From: Vagococcus fluvialis bH819 | GTDB lineage: Bacteria > Bacillota > Bacilli > Lactobacillales > Vagococcaceae | NCBI RefSeq assembly: GCF_900163795.1 | Contig: NZ_FWFD01000014.1 | Coordinates: forward strand, 1-60,952 | Direction: 5' to 3' | Length of the DNA stretch: 60,952 nt | Shown here: positions 16,499-25,707 of the stretch, in pieces | Numbering within the stretch: the first letter of the stretch is position 1 | Layout: the number at the start of each line of letters is the position of its first letter | The notes under the pieces: model-generated | Databases searched by the model: none | What the model saw: the letters and a program-made list of their open reading frames with translations, nothing else | What the model was told of the DNA's origin: nothing | Position numbers and translations under genes: made by a program

Positions 16499-17480
16499 TT
16501 TTTCTAGTTAAAATATTTTTAGTAATTTCATAGATTGTATCTTTTGTATTCGCTTTGTTGTTAGGGAGAGTTTGGATGAGACGTAAAGCTTCTTCTGTAT
16601 AGAAATCAGCTAGTTCATACGCTTTTTCAACCCCTTTGAATTGAACAACCCCTTCATGAACTTTAAGGGAATCTTCATCTGTCATCAGTTCTTTTTTAGA
16701 GAGTAAAGGCTCAAAAAATTTTTTATTTTCCTTTAACGCACAAATTAAAGGTAAGCTGTAAACCCCTTGTTTAACATCTTCTAACACAGGTTTTCCGATA
16801 CTAACTTCATCTTGTGAGTAGTCTAAAATATCATCTACAATTTGGAATGCTAAGCCAATCGATTTTCCAATCTCACGACAATCAGCAGCCACTCTTTTAG
16901 AACCGCCATTTTCAAAATACCCAAGAAAGCAACTTAAAGCGAACAATTCAGCTGTCTTTCCAGAAATGTTTTGAATATATTCATCAACAGTAATATCCAT
17001 ATGGTATCGGGTATCCATTTGACCGAGTTCGCCTAGAAGAACTTTTTCCATACTAGCAGTGTTTAATTTAATACTTCTAAAAGAATCTGTGTATTGAACA
17101 AGTAATTTGAAACAGACAATAAATAAATAATCTCCAGAATAAACAGCAACATCTTTATCAAATTTTGTTTGAAGAGTTGTAACACCCCGTCTTACATCTG
17201 CTTCATCGATAATATCATCATGAATGAGTGTTGCGGTATGTAATGTTTCCATGGCAGCTGCTAGAGCGATACTTTTTTTAGAATCAGGCTGTTTTCCCAA
17301 TTTTGAAAAAAGTAAAAGATAAGCAGGGCGAAGCAATTTACCACCTGAGTGAAACATTTCGATGATGGTGTTTTCTATCTCTTTATTTGGTAAAGAGATA
17401 GAGGAAGACATCAAATCTAGAGTTTTTTGTAACTCCTTTTTTAGTTTTGGGTAATCATTCCACATGACATGAATTTCCAT
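16494..17480 (-). CDS. dmkB: Polyprenyl diphosphate synthase of the EET locus
   Basis: 328 residues, ribosome-binding site AAAGGAG. The family motifs are clear: GGKLLRP, first aspartate-rich motif DDIIDEADVRRG (about 92-103) and second DDILDYS (about 220-226). It lengthens isoprenoid chains; in this locus it would make the side chain of the demethylmenaquinone used for extracellular electron transfer. It lies 28 bp after the EetB-like gene and is the last gene of that unit. The name follows the Listeria EET locus and rests on context. Confidence 0.85.
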   Translation of the reverse strand: MEIHVMWNDYPKLKKELQKTLDLMSSSISLPNKEIENTIIEMFHSGGKLLRPAYLLLFSKLGKQPDSKKSIALAAAMETLHTATLIHDDIIDEADVRRGVTTLQTKFDKDVAVYSGDYLFIVCFKLLVQYTDSFRSIKLNTASMEKVLLGELGQMDTRYHMDITVDEYIQNISGKTAELFALSCFLGYFENGGSKRVAADCREIGKSIGLAFQIVDDILDYSQDEVSIGKPVLEDVKQGVYSLPLICALKENKKFFEPLLSKKELMTDEDSLKVHEGVVQFKGVEKAYELADFYTEEALRLIQTLPNNKANTKDTIYEITKNILTRKN

Positions 17481-17508
17481 AGATAGTCTCCTTTTTATAG
17501 AGTGTGTC

Positions 17509-18033
17509 TTATTCGTATTCTAATTTAAATTCTTGAATTGTTTTAACATGTTCCATCACATAATTTGCCGCAATACCAATTGCAATGCCAGCTAAGATAC
17601 CAATCCATGAGAGGACAGGTAGATAAAGCATCACGTTCCAAGATCTAGCAATCCAACTAGCCATGACAAGTTGCCCCACGTTGTGTAGAAAACCACCAGC
17701 GGCACTAATGCCAATGGTACTGATTCTTTTTGAGCCAAATTGTTTCAAAGAAAGCATCCCAAGATAACTTAAAATAGCGCCGGCTGCACTATAAAGTAGT
17801 GTTGAAACAGTTCCGCCAAGTAAAGTAGTTAAGAAAAGTCTTAGAATAACGAGTAAAAAACTATCTTTTACAGGCATGGTAAAAATCGCAATAATTGTAA
17901 TTAAATTGGCAAGTCCAAGTTTTGCACCTGGAGCAAAAGCAAACGGAAAGGGAATCATATTTTCTAGTAAACCGATGATGATACCTTGTGCTACGAGTAA
18001 GGCAATATAAATTAATTTTTTATTTTTATTCAT
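17509..18033 (-). CDS. Gx transporter-family membrane protein, EetB-like
   Basis: 174 residues, about five hydrophobic segments, with the family pattern IGLLENMIPFPFAFAPGAKLGLAN near the N-terminus and GGFLHNVGQL in the second half. This family (often labelled heptaprenyl diphosphate synthase component I) is membrane-embedded, resembles ECF-type S components and occurs in flavin-based EET loci. In Listeria it is accompanied by a small NusG-domain-II protein (EetA). No such gene is present here: the next gene upstream is ndh2, after a 170-bp gap filled by terminators and a promoter. Confidence 0.8.
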   Translation of the reverse strand: MNKNKKLIYIALLVAQGIIIGLLENMIPFPFAFAPGAKLGLANLITIIAIFTMPVKDSFLLVILRLFLTTLLGGTVSTLLYSAAGAILSYLGMLSLKQFGSKRISTIGISAAGGFLHNVGQLVMASWIARSWNVMLYLPVLSWIGILAGIAIGIAANYVMEHVKTIQEFKLEYE

Positions 18034-18054
18034 TAAGTTTCTCCTATCATAGTG

Positions 18055-18083
18055 AGAATACTATCATTTAAATCGGAAAGCAA
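18055..18083 (-). promoter_or_regulatory. Promoter of the eetB-like/dmkB unit
   Basis: On the minus strand TTGCTT (18083-18078), 17-bp spacer, TATTCT (18060-18055). It lies after the ndh2 terminators, so ndh2 is probably a separate transcription unit. The -35 hexamer is the same as that of the pplA promoter. Confidence 0.55.
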
Positions 18084-18113
18084 CTGAAAATGCTGTCTAA
18101 TTATAAAAGAAAA

Positions 18114-18185
18114 GGACTGTGACTGAGTAATCACAATCCCTCCTATACTAACAAATGTTGTCACAAAATTAAGCACTGTGACAAC
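18114..18185 (-). terminator. Two tandem hairpins after ndh2
   Basis: On the minus strand the first hairpin has the perfect arms GTTGTCACA/TGTGACAAC (18185-18157). The second has GGATTGTGA/TCACAGTCC (18139-18114) followed by TTTTCTTTT, and looks like the actual terminator. An AGGAGG stretch lies at the base of the second hairpin with no gene behind it. Confidence 0.65.
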
Positions 18186-18202
18186 TTCATTTAATTTATC
18201 AA

Positions 18203-20116
18203 TTAAGCGTTATCGCCATATTGAGACTTCACGTCACCGTACCACCATTTACCAAACGTTCTTTGGATCCATGGCATTACCCACTTGTCTAGACCAAATG
18301 CACGACCTGAACCGTTCATTAAAGCGAATGCGACAAATAGGAACCAGATGTTAACCCAGTAGAACATACCTGAGAGACAGAACATCACAACTAAGACAAT
18401 TGTTGTTGCATTAGCTAACCATGTAAATAAACCAGCGATGATAGCTAGAGCTAATAATACTTCAAAAATTGTCATGAATTTTTGCATAAATAAAGCAACG
18501 TCTTGGTTAGGCATCATGAATTCCATAATGTTTGAGAACCATTTAGGCATTGTCTTAAAGACTGTCATTGGTTCTTCGCCATAAGCATAGCTTAAACCAA
18601 ATGCAGGATCCGCCACGGCAGTAGCGACATCAGTTGTAGCAGCTGCTTCACTGGCACCACTTGTTGCATCAGCGGCTTGTTGTAACCATGGGAATGGAAA
18701 AGCAACATTATCAGTAAACCATGATCCTTCACCAAACCAAGTGCCAGGTTGCATTAGTTTACCATTACCAACAATTTTTTTCATTGCTTCAACTAACCAT
18801 ACAGAACCGTAGAAGACACGTAGTGGTACTGACCATAAAACATTACTGTTACGAGAAGAGTGACCACGCATAATGTTACGTTGATCACCAATTCTAAAGA
18901 ATTCGTGCATGATATATTGGAAAGCATAGTATCCAGAACGAATGTCAAAGAAATAACGTAAGTTAATAATATGTTTCATCGCCATTGCGAAGAAACCACT
19001 CATGTGAATTTTATCAAAGACACAAGCAACAGCATATTTAGATCCAATAGAAACCATGAATCCATCATACTTACCTTTATAAGCTACTTTTTCAGTTCCA
19101 TTAATGTCAGCTAAAATATTTTTAGCGGCACAATGACCTGTTTGTTCAGCGGCTTGAACGATTTGAGGTGTTGCCATATTTTCTTTTTCTTCAAAATAAA
19201 CTAAATCACCAATTACATAGATATTTTTATCTTCGTAACCTTTAGCTTGCATGAACTCATTAGCTACTAAACGAGCTGCACGAGCTGATTCCATTTTGAA
19301 TTCTTCAGTGTCACTGTTAGCTTTAACACCAGCAGTCCAGATTAAAGTATGTGTTGGAATTTTTTCGCCAGATTTAAGAACGATATGATCCTCTGCTACT
19401 TCAACAATAGGAGTATCTTTAAGAATAGTTACGCCTTTTTTAAGTAAGTATTTTTCAGCTTTTCCAGCATCGTTACGATCTAGCATGTTTAAGATTGTAG
19501 GAGCTGCTTCAACGACCATTAAGTTAATTTCGCTTGGGTCTAATTTATTTTTCTTAGCAAGAACTTCTTTCCAGTCGATTAATTCTCCGACCATTTCGAT
19601 CCCTGTAAAGCCAGAACCACAAACAACAAAGTTTAACATTGCTTTACGTTTTTCAGCGTCCGGCTCCATAGCAGCTAGTGTCACTGTTTTTTCGATATGA
19701 TCATGAATTTTAATTGCATTGTCCATAGACCATAAAGTGAAACCATGTTCTTTAACGCCAGGTGTTCCAAAGTCGTTAGGTTCGCCACCCATAGCAAGTA
19801 CTAGGTAATCGAATGAATAAGAACCACGTTCTGTTTTTACCACTTTATTTTCTTTGTCAACGTTGACTACTGAATCAGTAACAACACTCACATTTTTTCT
19901 CTTGCAGAATAGTCTTTGTAAATCGTATTGGATTGCTTCTGGTTCGACACGTCCACCAGCAACTTCATGCAATTCGGTCATCATTGTTTGATAAGAATGA
20001 CGGTCAATTAAAGTAATATGCATGTCGCTATTTTTTTTAAGCTTCTTAGAAAGCATCTTTGCAGCTGCTATACCAGAATATCCAGCACCGACTACAACAA
20101 TCTCTGTTTTAGCCAT
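18203..20116 (-). CDS. ndh2: Type II NADH dehydrogenase with C-terminal DoxX-like membrane domain
   Basis: 637 residues, much longer than the usual 400-residue NDH-2. Residues 1-400 hold two Rossmann motifs (VVVGAGYSGIAAAKML for FAD, VVCGSGFTGIEMVGEL for NADH) and the NDH-2 pieces TLIWTAGVKAN and YVIGDLVYFEE. From about 440 a membrane part follows with four hydrophobic segments, DoxX-like. This extended form is the EET-specific Ndh2 of Listeria and Enterococcus. It passes electrons from NADH to demethylmenaquinone. Ribosome-binding site AAAAGGGGAG. Divergent from pplA, with a 290-bp shared intergenic region. Confidence 0.92.
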   Translation of the reverse strand: MAKTEIVVVGAGYSGIAAAKMLSKKLKKNSDMHITLIDRHSYQTMMTELHEVAGGRVEPEAIQYDLQRLFCKRKNVSVVTDSVVNVDKENKVVKTERGSYSFDYLVLAMGGEPNDFGTPGVKEHGFTLWSMDNAIKIHDHIEKTVTLAAMEPDAEKRKAMLNFVVCGSGFTGIEMVGELIDWKEVLAKKNKLDPSEINLMVVEAAPTILNMLDRNDAGKAEKYLLKKGVTILKDTPIVEVAEDHIVLKSGEKIPTHTLIWTAGVKANSDTEEFKMESARAARLVANEFMQAKGYEDKNIYVIGDLVYFEEKENMATPQIVQAAEQTGHCAAKNILADINGTEKVAYKGKYDGFMVSIGSKYAVACVFDKIHMSGFFAMAMKHIINLRYFFDIRSGYYAFQYIMHEFFRIGDQRNIMRGHSSRNSNVLWSVPLRVFYGSVWLVEAMKKIVGNGKLMQPGTWFGEGSWFTDNVAFPFPWLQQAADATSGASEAAATTDVATAVADPAFGLSYAYGEEPMTVFKTMPKWFSNIMEFMMPNQDVALFMQKFMTIFEVLLALAIIAGLFTWLANATTIVLVVMFCLSGMFYWVNIWFLFVAFALMNGSGRAFGLDKWVMPWIQRTFGKWWYGDVKSQYGDNA

Positions 20117-20324
20117 GATATAATTCTCCCCTTTTCATAAATAAAAAATATAATAATAAGTACAAAAATAAATTGATTACGTGAAAAAAAATACACAATC
20201 GTATTTAATTATAAAGCCAAGTGCATAAAAAGTCTAACAAAATTTATAAAATTTTTAGAATTTTTAAGAGTTACTGACTTTTATTAAAAATTTGTGAAAA
20301 AGTGAATTTGATATTTAAAAAGAA
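20117..20324. other. Shared regulatory region between ndh2 and pplA
   Basis: About 290 bp, extremely AT-rich, separates the two divergent EET transcription units. The pplA promoter is clear (20325-20353). A TTTGTGAAAAAGTGAA stretch at about 20290 matches only one half of a Rex-type site. No gene. Confidence 0.4.
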
Positions 20325-20353
20325 TTGCTTTTTTTATAGGAATGAGATAAAAT
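20325..20353 (+). promoter_or_regulatory. Promoter of pplA
   Basis: TTGCTT at 20325-20330, 17-bp spacer, TAAAAT at 20348-20353, about 55 bp before the pplA start. Confidence 0.65.
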
Positions 20354-20407
20354 AAATTCTGTAAATAAGTTCACATGAACTAAAAAATAAAAGGTGGTTT
20401 TATCATT

Positions 20408-21331
20408 ATGAAAATGAAAAAATTAATTACTGGTATGACAGTTTTGGCTATGACAACATTACTATTGGCTGCTTGTGGCGGAAGTAAAGATAAAGATACA
20501 AAAGACTCTACAGCAAAATCATCAGAAGTTACTAAAAAAGACGATAAAAAAGAAGACGCAGCTCCAAAAGAAAAAGAAGCTGGTGGCGATCTTAAAGATG
20601 GCGAATATACATTAGAAGAAAAAAATGAAGAAAATGGTTACCGTGCAACATTTACAATGGTCGTTAAAGACGGTAAAATTTCTGAATCTAAATATGATAA
20701 CATCAATAAAGATGGTAAATCAAAAGTAGATGACGAAGAATATAACAAAAAAATGACAGAAGTAACTAAAACTGGACCAAAAGAATTTATTCCAGAATTA
20801 AATGAAGCTTTCGTAGCAGCACAATCAGCTGATGGTGTTGATGTAGTAACAGGTGCTACTCACTCTACCGAATCATTCAAAAACTATGCACAACAATTAA
20901 TTCAAGCAGCTCAAGCTGGCAAAACAGACAAAATCGAAATCGATAATGGCGCTAAATTAAAAGACGGTGAATACACATTAGAAGAAAAAAATGAATCTAA
21001 TGGTTACCGTACTGCGTTCACTATGGTAGTTAAAGATGGTAAGATTGCTGAATCTAAATATGATAACATCAACAAAGATGGTAAATCAAAAACAGAAGAT
21101 GCTGAATACAACAAAAAAATGGAAGAAGTTTCAAAAAATAGCCCAGAAAAATATATTCCTGAGTTAAACAAAGCATTAGTTGAAAAACAAAAACCATCTG
21201 AAATGGACGTAGTAACAGGAGCAACTCATTCTACTCATTCATTCCAAATGTATGCAGAACAATTAATTAACGCTGCAGAAAAAGGCGACACTGCTAAAAT
21301 CGAAGTAGATAACCTTGTTTTTAAACAATAA
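20408..21331 (+). CDS. pplA: Extracellular flavinylated electron-transfer lipoprotein with two FMN_bind domains
   Basis: 307 residues. A lipoprotein signal with lipobox LLAACGGS is followed by a Lys/Asp-rich spacer to about 58, then two very similar FMN_bind domains (about 60-165 and 182-290). Each starts LKDGEYTLEEKNE and carries the flavinylation motif DVVTGATHST; the Thr expected to receive FMN through a phosphoester is T151 in the first and T273 in the second. PplA is the extracellular electron carrier of flavin-based EET, handing electrons to iron or other acceptors. Its own strong terminator follows, so it is probably more abundant than the downstream genes. Confidence 0.92.
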   Translation: MKMKKLITGMTVLAMTTLLLAACGGSKDKDTKDSTAKSSEVTKKDDKKEDAAPKEKEAGGDLKDGEYTLEEKNEENGYRATFTMVVKDGKISESKYDNINKDGKSKVDDEEYNKKMTEVTKTGPKEFIPELNEAFVAAQSADGVDVVTGATHSTESFKNYAQQLIQAAQAGKTDKIEIDNGAKLKDGEYTLEEKNESNGYRTAFTMVVKDGKIAESKYDNINKDGKSKTEDAEYNKKMEEVSKNSPEKYIPELNKALVEKQKPSEMDVVTGATHSTHSFQMYAEQLINAAEKGDTAKIEVDNLVFKQ

Positions 21332-21345
21332 TTATTCGTATTAAT

Positions 21346-21381
21346 AAAAAAGAGGCTGACATTTAGGTCAGCCTCTTTTTT
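21346..21381 (+). terminator. Intrinsic terminator after pplA
   Basis: Stem AAAAAGAGGCTGAC/GTCAGCCTCTTTTT with six Ts. It separates pplA from fmnB and probably allows partial read-through. Confidence 0.9.
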
Positions 21382-21449
21382 GTTTTAATTTGAAAAAAAA
21401 CCAAATTTATAGTTAAATGTAACAGATAACTAAAAACGGGGGAAAATCA

Positions 21450-22553
21450 ATGAAAATTAATAAAAAAGGTTGGCTAGCATTGTTAGTTATACCGATAGCG
21501 ATGTTAACCTTAGCTTCATGTAGCTCAACATCTAAGAAAGAAAACAAAGTAGAGAGTAAAAATACCTCTGTTTTAAAAGATCCTTATAAAAAAGAAGAAT
21601 TTTTAATGGGAACATATGTCAGAGTCCAAATTTTTGATGAAGGTAAGGAAGATGTCTTAGATAAAGTGTTTGATCGAATCAAAGAATTGGATAAAAAAAT
21701 TACGGTTAATCAAAAAGGATCTGAAGTCGATCAAATTAATGAACAAGCTGGAATTAAACCAGTCAAAGTATCGGATGATGTTTACCGTTTAACGAAAGAT
21801 TCGTTGTATTTTAGTGAAGATTCAAAAGGTGGTTTTGATTTAACCATTGGACCCATCACAAGCTTGTGGCACATCGGATTTGATGATGCAAGAAAACCAG
21901 AACAAAAAGAAATTGATGATAAATTAAAATTAGTTGATTACAAAAAAGTTAAGTTAGATGAAAAAGAAAAAACAGTTTACCTTGAAGAAAAAGGAATGGA
22001 ACTAGACTTAGGTGCGATTGCTAAGGGATTCATTACCGATGAAGCTGTGAAAGTTCTTGAAGATAATGGTGTAACAACTGGGATTGTCGATTTAGGAGGA
22101 AATATCTATGTTCTAGGTGATAGCCCTAAAAATAAAACAGGAAATTGGAAAGTTGGTATCCAAGATCCTAACGAGGCCAGAAATACCATTGCTGGTTCAG
22201 TTGAGAAAAAAGATATGTCACTGGTGACTTCAGGAATTTATGAACGTAATTTAGAAGTAGATGGTAAAGTTTATCATCATCTATTCAGCTCGGAAACAGG
22301 CTATCCTTTTGAAAATGAAATTGCTGGTGTGACGATTATCTCTGAAACGTCAATTGCTGGAGATGGACTATCAACAGGCGTATTCTCAATGGGTGTGAAA
22401 GATGGAATGAAATATGTGGAAGACCGTAAAGATATTGATGCGATTTTTATAACGAAGAGTGATGATATTTATCTAAGTAGTGGTGTGAAAGATATATTTA
22501 AATTAAATGAAGATTCTCCTTATAAAGTAAAAGATATTAAGGATTTAAAATAG
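21450..22553 (+). CDS. fmnB: FAD:protein FMN transferase, exported lipoprotein (ApbE family)
   Basis: 367 residues. Lipoprotein signal with lipobox TLASCSS; ribosome-binding site CGGGGGAAA. ApbE motifs: FLMGTYVRVQIF, GPITSLWHIGFDDARKPEQ, MELDLGAIAKGFITDEA, VDLGGNIYVLG, SETGYPF and the metal-binding AGDGLSTGVFSMG with the usual Asp and Thr. It cleaves FAD and attaches FMN to Thr of FMN_bind domains on the outer face of the membrane, here PplA. It lies between pplA and dmkA as in other EET loci. Confidence 0.92.
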   Translation: MKINKKGWLALLVIPIAMLTLASCSSTSKKENKVESKNTSVLKDPYKKEEFLMGTYVRVQIFDEGKEDVLDKVFDRIKELDKKITVNQKGSEVDQINEQAGIKPVKVSDDVYRLTKDSLYFSEDSKGGFDLTIGPITSLWHIGFDDARKPEQKEIDDKLKLVDYKKVKLDEKEKTVYLEEKGMELDLGAIAKGFITDEAVKVLEDNGVTTGIVDLGGNIYVLGDSPKNKTGNWKVGIQDPNEARNTIAGSVEKKDMSLVTSGIYERNLEVDGKVYHHLFSSETGYPFENEIAGVTIISETSIAGDGLSTGVFSMGVKDGMKYVEDRKDIDAIFITKSDDIYLSSGVKDIFKLNEDSPYKVKDIKDLK

Positions 22554-22565
22554 CGAGGGAAGAAA

Positions 22566-23507
22566 ATGACAGTCAAAGTTTTTTTAGAGTTGGTTGAGAT
22601 TAGGACGAAGTTAGCAAGTCTTTTTCCTTATTTAGTAGGCTTGCTATTTTCTGCTTATTATTTTGAGCAAGTAAATGGTATAAATATGTTCTTGTTTTTT
22701 GTGGCAATGTTTACTTTTGATATGGCAACAACAGCCATTAATAATTTAATGGATTTCAAAAAAGCTAAAAATGATCATTATCAAGAAAATACAAATATTG
22801 TTGGTATGGCGAAATTAGATGAAAAAAAAGTAAGTTTCCTTATTTACGGGATGATTGCTTTTTCAAGTATCATTGGCATTTATCTAACTTACCGAACAAG
22901 TCTTTTGCTTCTAGCAATGGGTGGATTGTGCTTCTTAATTGGTATTTTTTATACGTTTGGACCAGTTCCGCTATCACGTATGCCTCTAGGTGAAATTTTT
23001 AGTGGTGTGACAATGGGTTTTGGTATTTTCTTTATCACAATCTACTTGAATATTGCTCAATTAGACATTTTAAGTCTGTCTTTGATGGATGGACATTTTG
23101 CCTTAGTTGGTAATATTAAAGAATTATTTTTTATTGTCTGGGCATCGGTTCCAATGATCTTCACTATTGCCAATATTATGTTGGCTAATAATCTTTGTGA
23201 TATGGAACAAGATATTAGTAATCATCGTTATACTTTGCCTTACTATATTGGCAAAGAAAATGGCGTAAGGTTGTTTCAAATTTTGATGTATAGTTGTTAT
23301 ATATTTATAGTAGGCGGTATTGTTTTAGGTATCTATCATTGGATAATGTTACTTGTTTTAGGGACGTTTCCATTGATCCATAAAAATGTTCAAGCATTTA
23401 GTCAAAAACAAGAAAAAGCTACAACTTTTAGTATTTCGATTAAAAATTTAATAATTTTTAATGGGGCCCAGGTTATTGGGTTATTACTTAGTTTAATAAT
23501 AGGATAA
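22566..23507 (+). CDS. dmkA: UbiA-family prenyltransferase (demethylmenaquinone synthesis, EET type)
   Basis: 313 residues and about eight to nine hydrophobic segments. Both aspartate-rich motifs of the UbiA/MenA family are present: NNLMDFKKAKND at about 60-71 and NNLCDMEQD at about 213-221. It would join the polyprenyl diphosphate made by DmkB to 1,4-dihydroxy-2-naphthoate. It starts 12 bp after fmnB (ribosome-binding site AGGGAAG). In Listeria this paralogue makes the quinone pool reserved for EET, and the same role is inferred here. Confidence 0.88.
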   Translation: MTVKVFLELVEIRTKLASLFPYLVGLLFSAYYFEQVNGINMFLFFVAMFTFDMATTAINNLMDFKKAKNDHYQENTNIVGMAKLDEKKVSFLIYGMIAFSSIIGIYLTYRTSLLLLAMGGLCFLIGIFYTFGPVPLSRMPLGEIFSGVTMGFGIFFITIYLNIAQLDILSLSLMDGHFALVGNIKELFFIVWASVPMIFTIANIMLANNLCDMEQDISNHRYTLPYYIGKENGVRLFQILMYSCYIFIVGGIVLGIYHWIMLLVLGTFPLIHKNVQAFSQKQEKATTFSISIKNLIIFNGAQVIGLLLSLIIG

Positions 23508-23529
23508 GGATATTTTAAATAGAAGTAGA

Positions 23530-23564
23530 AAAATCAAAATTTTAATTAATTTTGATTTTTTTTA
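23530..23564 (+). terminator. Intrinsic terminator of the EET rightward unit
   Basis: Stem AAATCAAAATT/AATTTTGATTT followed by a T-rich tail. Confidence 0.85.
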
Positions 23565-23634
23565 TTAACCACAATACCTTTAAGAGTGTTATGGTAGTAT
23601 CAAATAAAAATGTTTGTATTAAGGGAGAGTAAGA

Positions 23635-24564
23635 GTGAAGGAAGAGGAAAAGATAATTAATCGTATGGGAACAACTATTAAATTGAAAGTCCAAGCAGAA
23701 AATGCTCACCACATATTACAAGTTGCGGAGAATATGTTAATTGATTTTGAACAACGCTTTAATGCAAATGATGAAAATTCTCAATTAATGAAGTTAGCTA
23801 AAAATGCAGGTGAAAAGGTGACGGTTTTGGATCAAGATTTATATGAACTTATCAAAATAGGTAAGCGTCATAGTGATGATCCAGACAGTTTTTTAAATAT
23901 TACTTTAGGACCTTTAATTAAAGCTTGGAACATTGGCTTTTTAGATGCTCAGATGCCCAAACAAGAAATAATTACTGAAAAATTACAATTAAGTAATCCA
24001 AAAAAAATTCTACTAGACGATGCGAAACAGTCTGTTTTATTAAAAGAAAAAGGGATGTCAATTGATCTTGGAGCTTTGGCAAAAGGTTATTTTGCTGATA
24101 AAATTATTCATTTTTTTAAGCAGGAGGGGGCTGTTTCAGGTTTCATTGACTTAGGAGGAAATGTATTAACTTTTGGGGAAGCCTCTCATACTGGGGACGA
24201 TTTTTGGAAAGTGGGTATACAAAATCCATTTTTACCAAGAGGAAATCAGGCTATGATCCTAAAGATAAAGAATCAATCGGTTGTAACGTCTGGCATTTAT
24301 GAACGAGTATTAGTTGATAATGATCAAAAATATCATCATATATTTGATCGAAAAACAGGTTATCCAGTTGCTACGGACCTAGTAAGCTTAACAATTGTTT
24401 CTAAGTTATCATTAGATGGAGAGATTTGGACAACTCGATTATTTGGTCACAACATCTCTAAAATATTAGAGACAGTTTCACAAGATGATTCATTAGAAGC
24501 TATTTTAATGACTAAGAATGGAGAATTGGCTTATACAAAGGGAATAAAAAATAGGCTTGTATAA
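23635..24564 (+). CDS. Cytosolic ApbE-family FMN transferase
   Basis: 309 residues, GTG start with GGGAGAG upstream. No signal peptide: it begins MKEEEKIINRMGTTIKL, at the point where the exported paralogue has already lost its leader. ApbE motifs: GPLIKAWNIGFLDAQMPKQE, SIDLGALAKGYFADK, IDLGGNVLTFG and HHIFDRKTGYPV. At the metal site the usual Asp-x-x-(S/T)Thr appears as GEIWTTRLF, with Glu in place of Asp. Because it stays inside, its natural client is the cytosolic FMN_bind protein encoded 1.8 kb downstream, whose motif is [10 protein letters not shown]. Confidence 0.85.
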   Translation: MKEEEKIINRMGTTIKLKVQAENAHHILQVAENMLIDFEQRFNANDENSQLMKLAKNAGEKVTVLDQDLYELIKIGKRHSDDPDSFLNITLGPLIKAWNIGFLDAQMPKQEIITEKLQLSNPKKILLDDAKQSVLLKEKGMSIDLGALAKGYFADKIIHFFKQEGAVSGFIDLGGNVLTFGEASHTGDDFWKVGIQNPFLPRGNQAMILKIKNQSVVTSGIYERVLVDNDQKYHHIFDRKTGYPVATDLVSLTIVSKLSLDGEIWTTRLFGHNISKILETVSQDDSLEAILMTKNGELAYTKGIKNRLV

Positions 24565-24566
24565 AT

Positions 24567-24608
24567 AAGGACAGATCCTTTTTAATTAAAGTATCTGTTC
24601 TTATTTTT
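24567..24608. terminator. Bidirectional terminator between apbE-like and lysR-like genes
   Basis: Stem AAGGACAGAT/ATCTGTTCTT with T-rich tails on both strands. It overlaps the last codons of the lysR-like gene. Confidence 0.8.
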
Positions 24609-25532
24609 GATATTTTTGGAAATTTCAGTAGTAAAAATTTGAATCAATTGTTCCTCTTCTGGTGTTAAATTTTTTTTATTAGAAAAAGCAATAAAGTATT
24701 TTAAGGATATAAGCTCTTGATTGAGTAAGTATAAGTTACAATTGTCTAAATTTTGAAAAGGTAATGTACTTTCTGGAAGAAGCGTGATACCAACTCCATG
24801 ACTAGCTAGTTCACCAACTGTAAAAATATTGTCACACTCAAGGGAAATATTAGGAGTTATATTATTTTTTTGTAAAAGATAATCAATTTGTCTACGAATA
24901 GCAGAACCGCGTGTTGTTAAAACTAAAGGTTCGCTAAGTAGTTGCCTGATTGACAAGGTTCCTTCAGGGAGAAACTGCGTATTTTTTTGATACAAAGAAG
25001 AAGTATTAGGAATCAAAGCAAAGTAAGAGTGAGAACCACAATCTTTAACAGTTAAATTAGGAGAGATAGTTTCAGGATTTTGGCCGATCAAAAAGTCTAA
25101 ATCTCCATTAAGTACTTTATCTTCATTAGCACTAGGAATATCTTCATTAATATTAATCATCAAATTAGGATTCTTCTTGATAAATTTAGGAAGAATGATA
25201 GGTAATAAGTAGGTCCCTAAACTCGATAGGATTCCAATACGAATCGTTTGATGATCAGGATAGGAAAGTGTATGAATTTTTTTCATAAAGTTATCTTGTT
25301 CAATTTCCAATGAAGTTAAGTGTTGATAATATATTTTACCAGCCTCAGTTAATTGAAGTGGTTTAGAGGTTCTATTAATAATAGAGACTCCCAAAATTTT
25401 TTCTGTTTTTTTTATTGTCTGGGTTAGATAAGGTTGGGATATATACAATTCTTTTGATGCTTTAGTAAATGTACCGTGTTTTAAAAGCATTTCTAAATAT
25501 TGTAACATTAAGTTTGATTCAATAGTTGTCAT
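24582..25532 (-). CDS. LysR-family transcriptional regulator (HcrR-like)
   Basis: 316 residues. ATG 25532 was chosen because AGGAGGTG stands just before it. The N-terminal HTH (about 1-60) has the pattern LKHGTFTKASKELYISQPYLTQTIKKTEKILG. The effector domain follows (about 90-300), containing IRIGILSSLGTYLLP. It diverges from the FMN reductase operon, the classic LysR arrangement, and in lactobacilli a LysR regulator (HcrR) controls the similar hydroxycinnamate reductase genes. The inducer is likely the substrate of the reductase. Confidence 0.88.
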   Translation of the reverse strand: MTTIESNLMLQYLEMLLKHGTFTKASKELYISQPYLTQTIKKTEKILGVSIINRTSKPLQLTEAGKIYYQHLTSLEIEQDNFMKKIHTLSYPDHQTIRIGILSSLGTYLLPIILPKFIKKNPNLMININEDIPSANEDKVLNGDLDFLIGQNPETISPNLTVKDCGSHSYFALIPNTSSLYQKNTQFLPEGTLSIRQLLSEPLVLTTRGSAIRRQIDYLLQKNNITPNISLECDNIFTVGELASHGVGITLLPESTLPFQNLDNCNLYLLNQELISLKYFIAFSNKKNLTPEEEQLIQIFTTEISKNIKNKNRYFN

Positions 25533-25707
25533 GCCAACACCTCCTATTATCATTATAACAAATTACTTATAACTCCATACAAAAATAAATATTTCACAAA
25601 ACGGTTTATATCTATTATAGTCTGTTTATAAGCTTATTTAATTTATTAAATATTTTTTTACTTTATATTGCTCGTTAAATCACAATAGAAGAGGGAAGGG
25701 TTAACAA

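Noticed and set aside
20286-20301. Rex-like site TTGTGAAAAAGTGAA between ndh2 and pplA
   Set aside because: Only the left half fits the palindrome; the TTCACAA half is missing.
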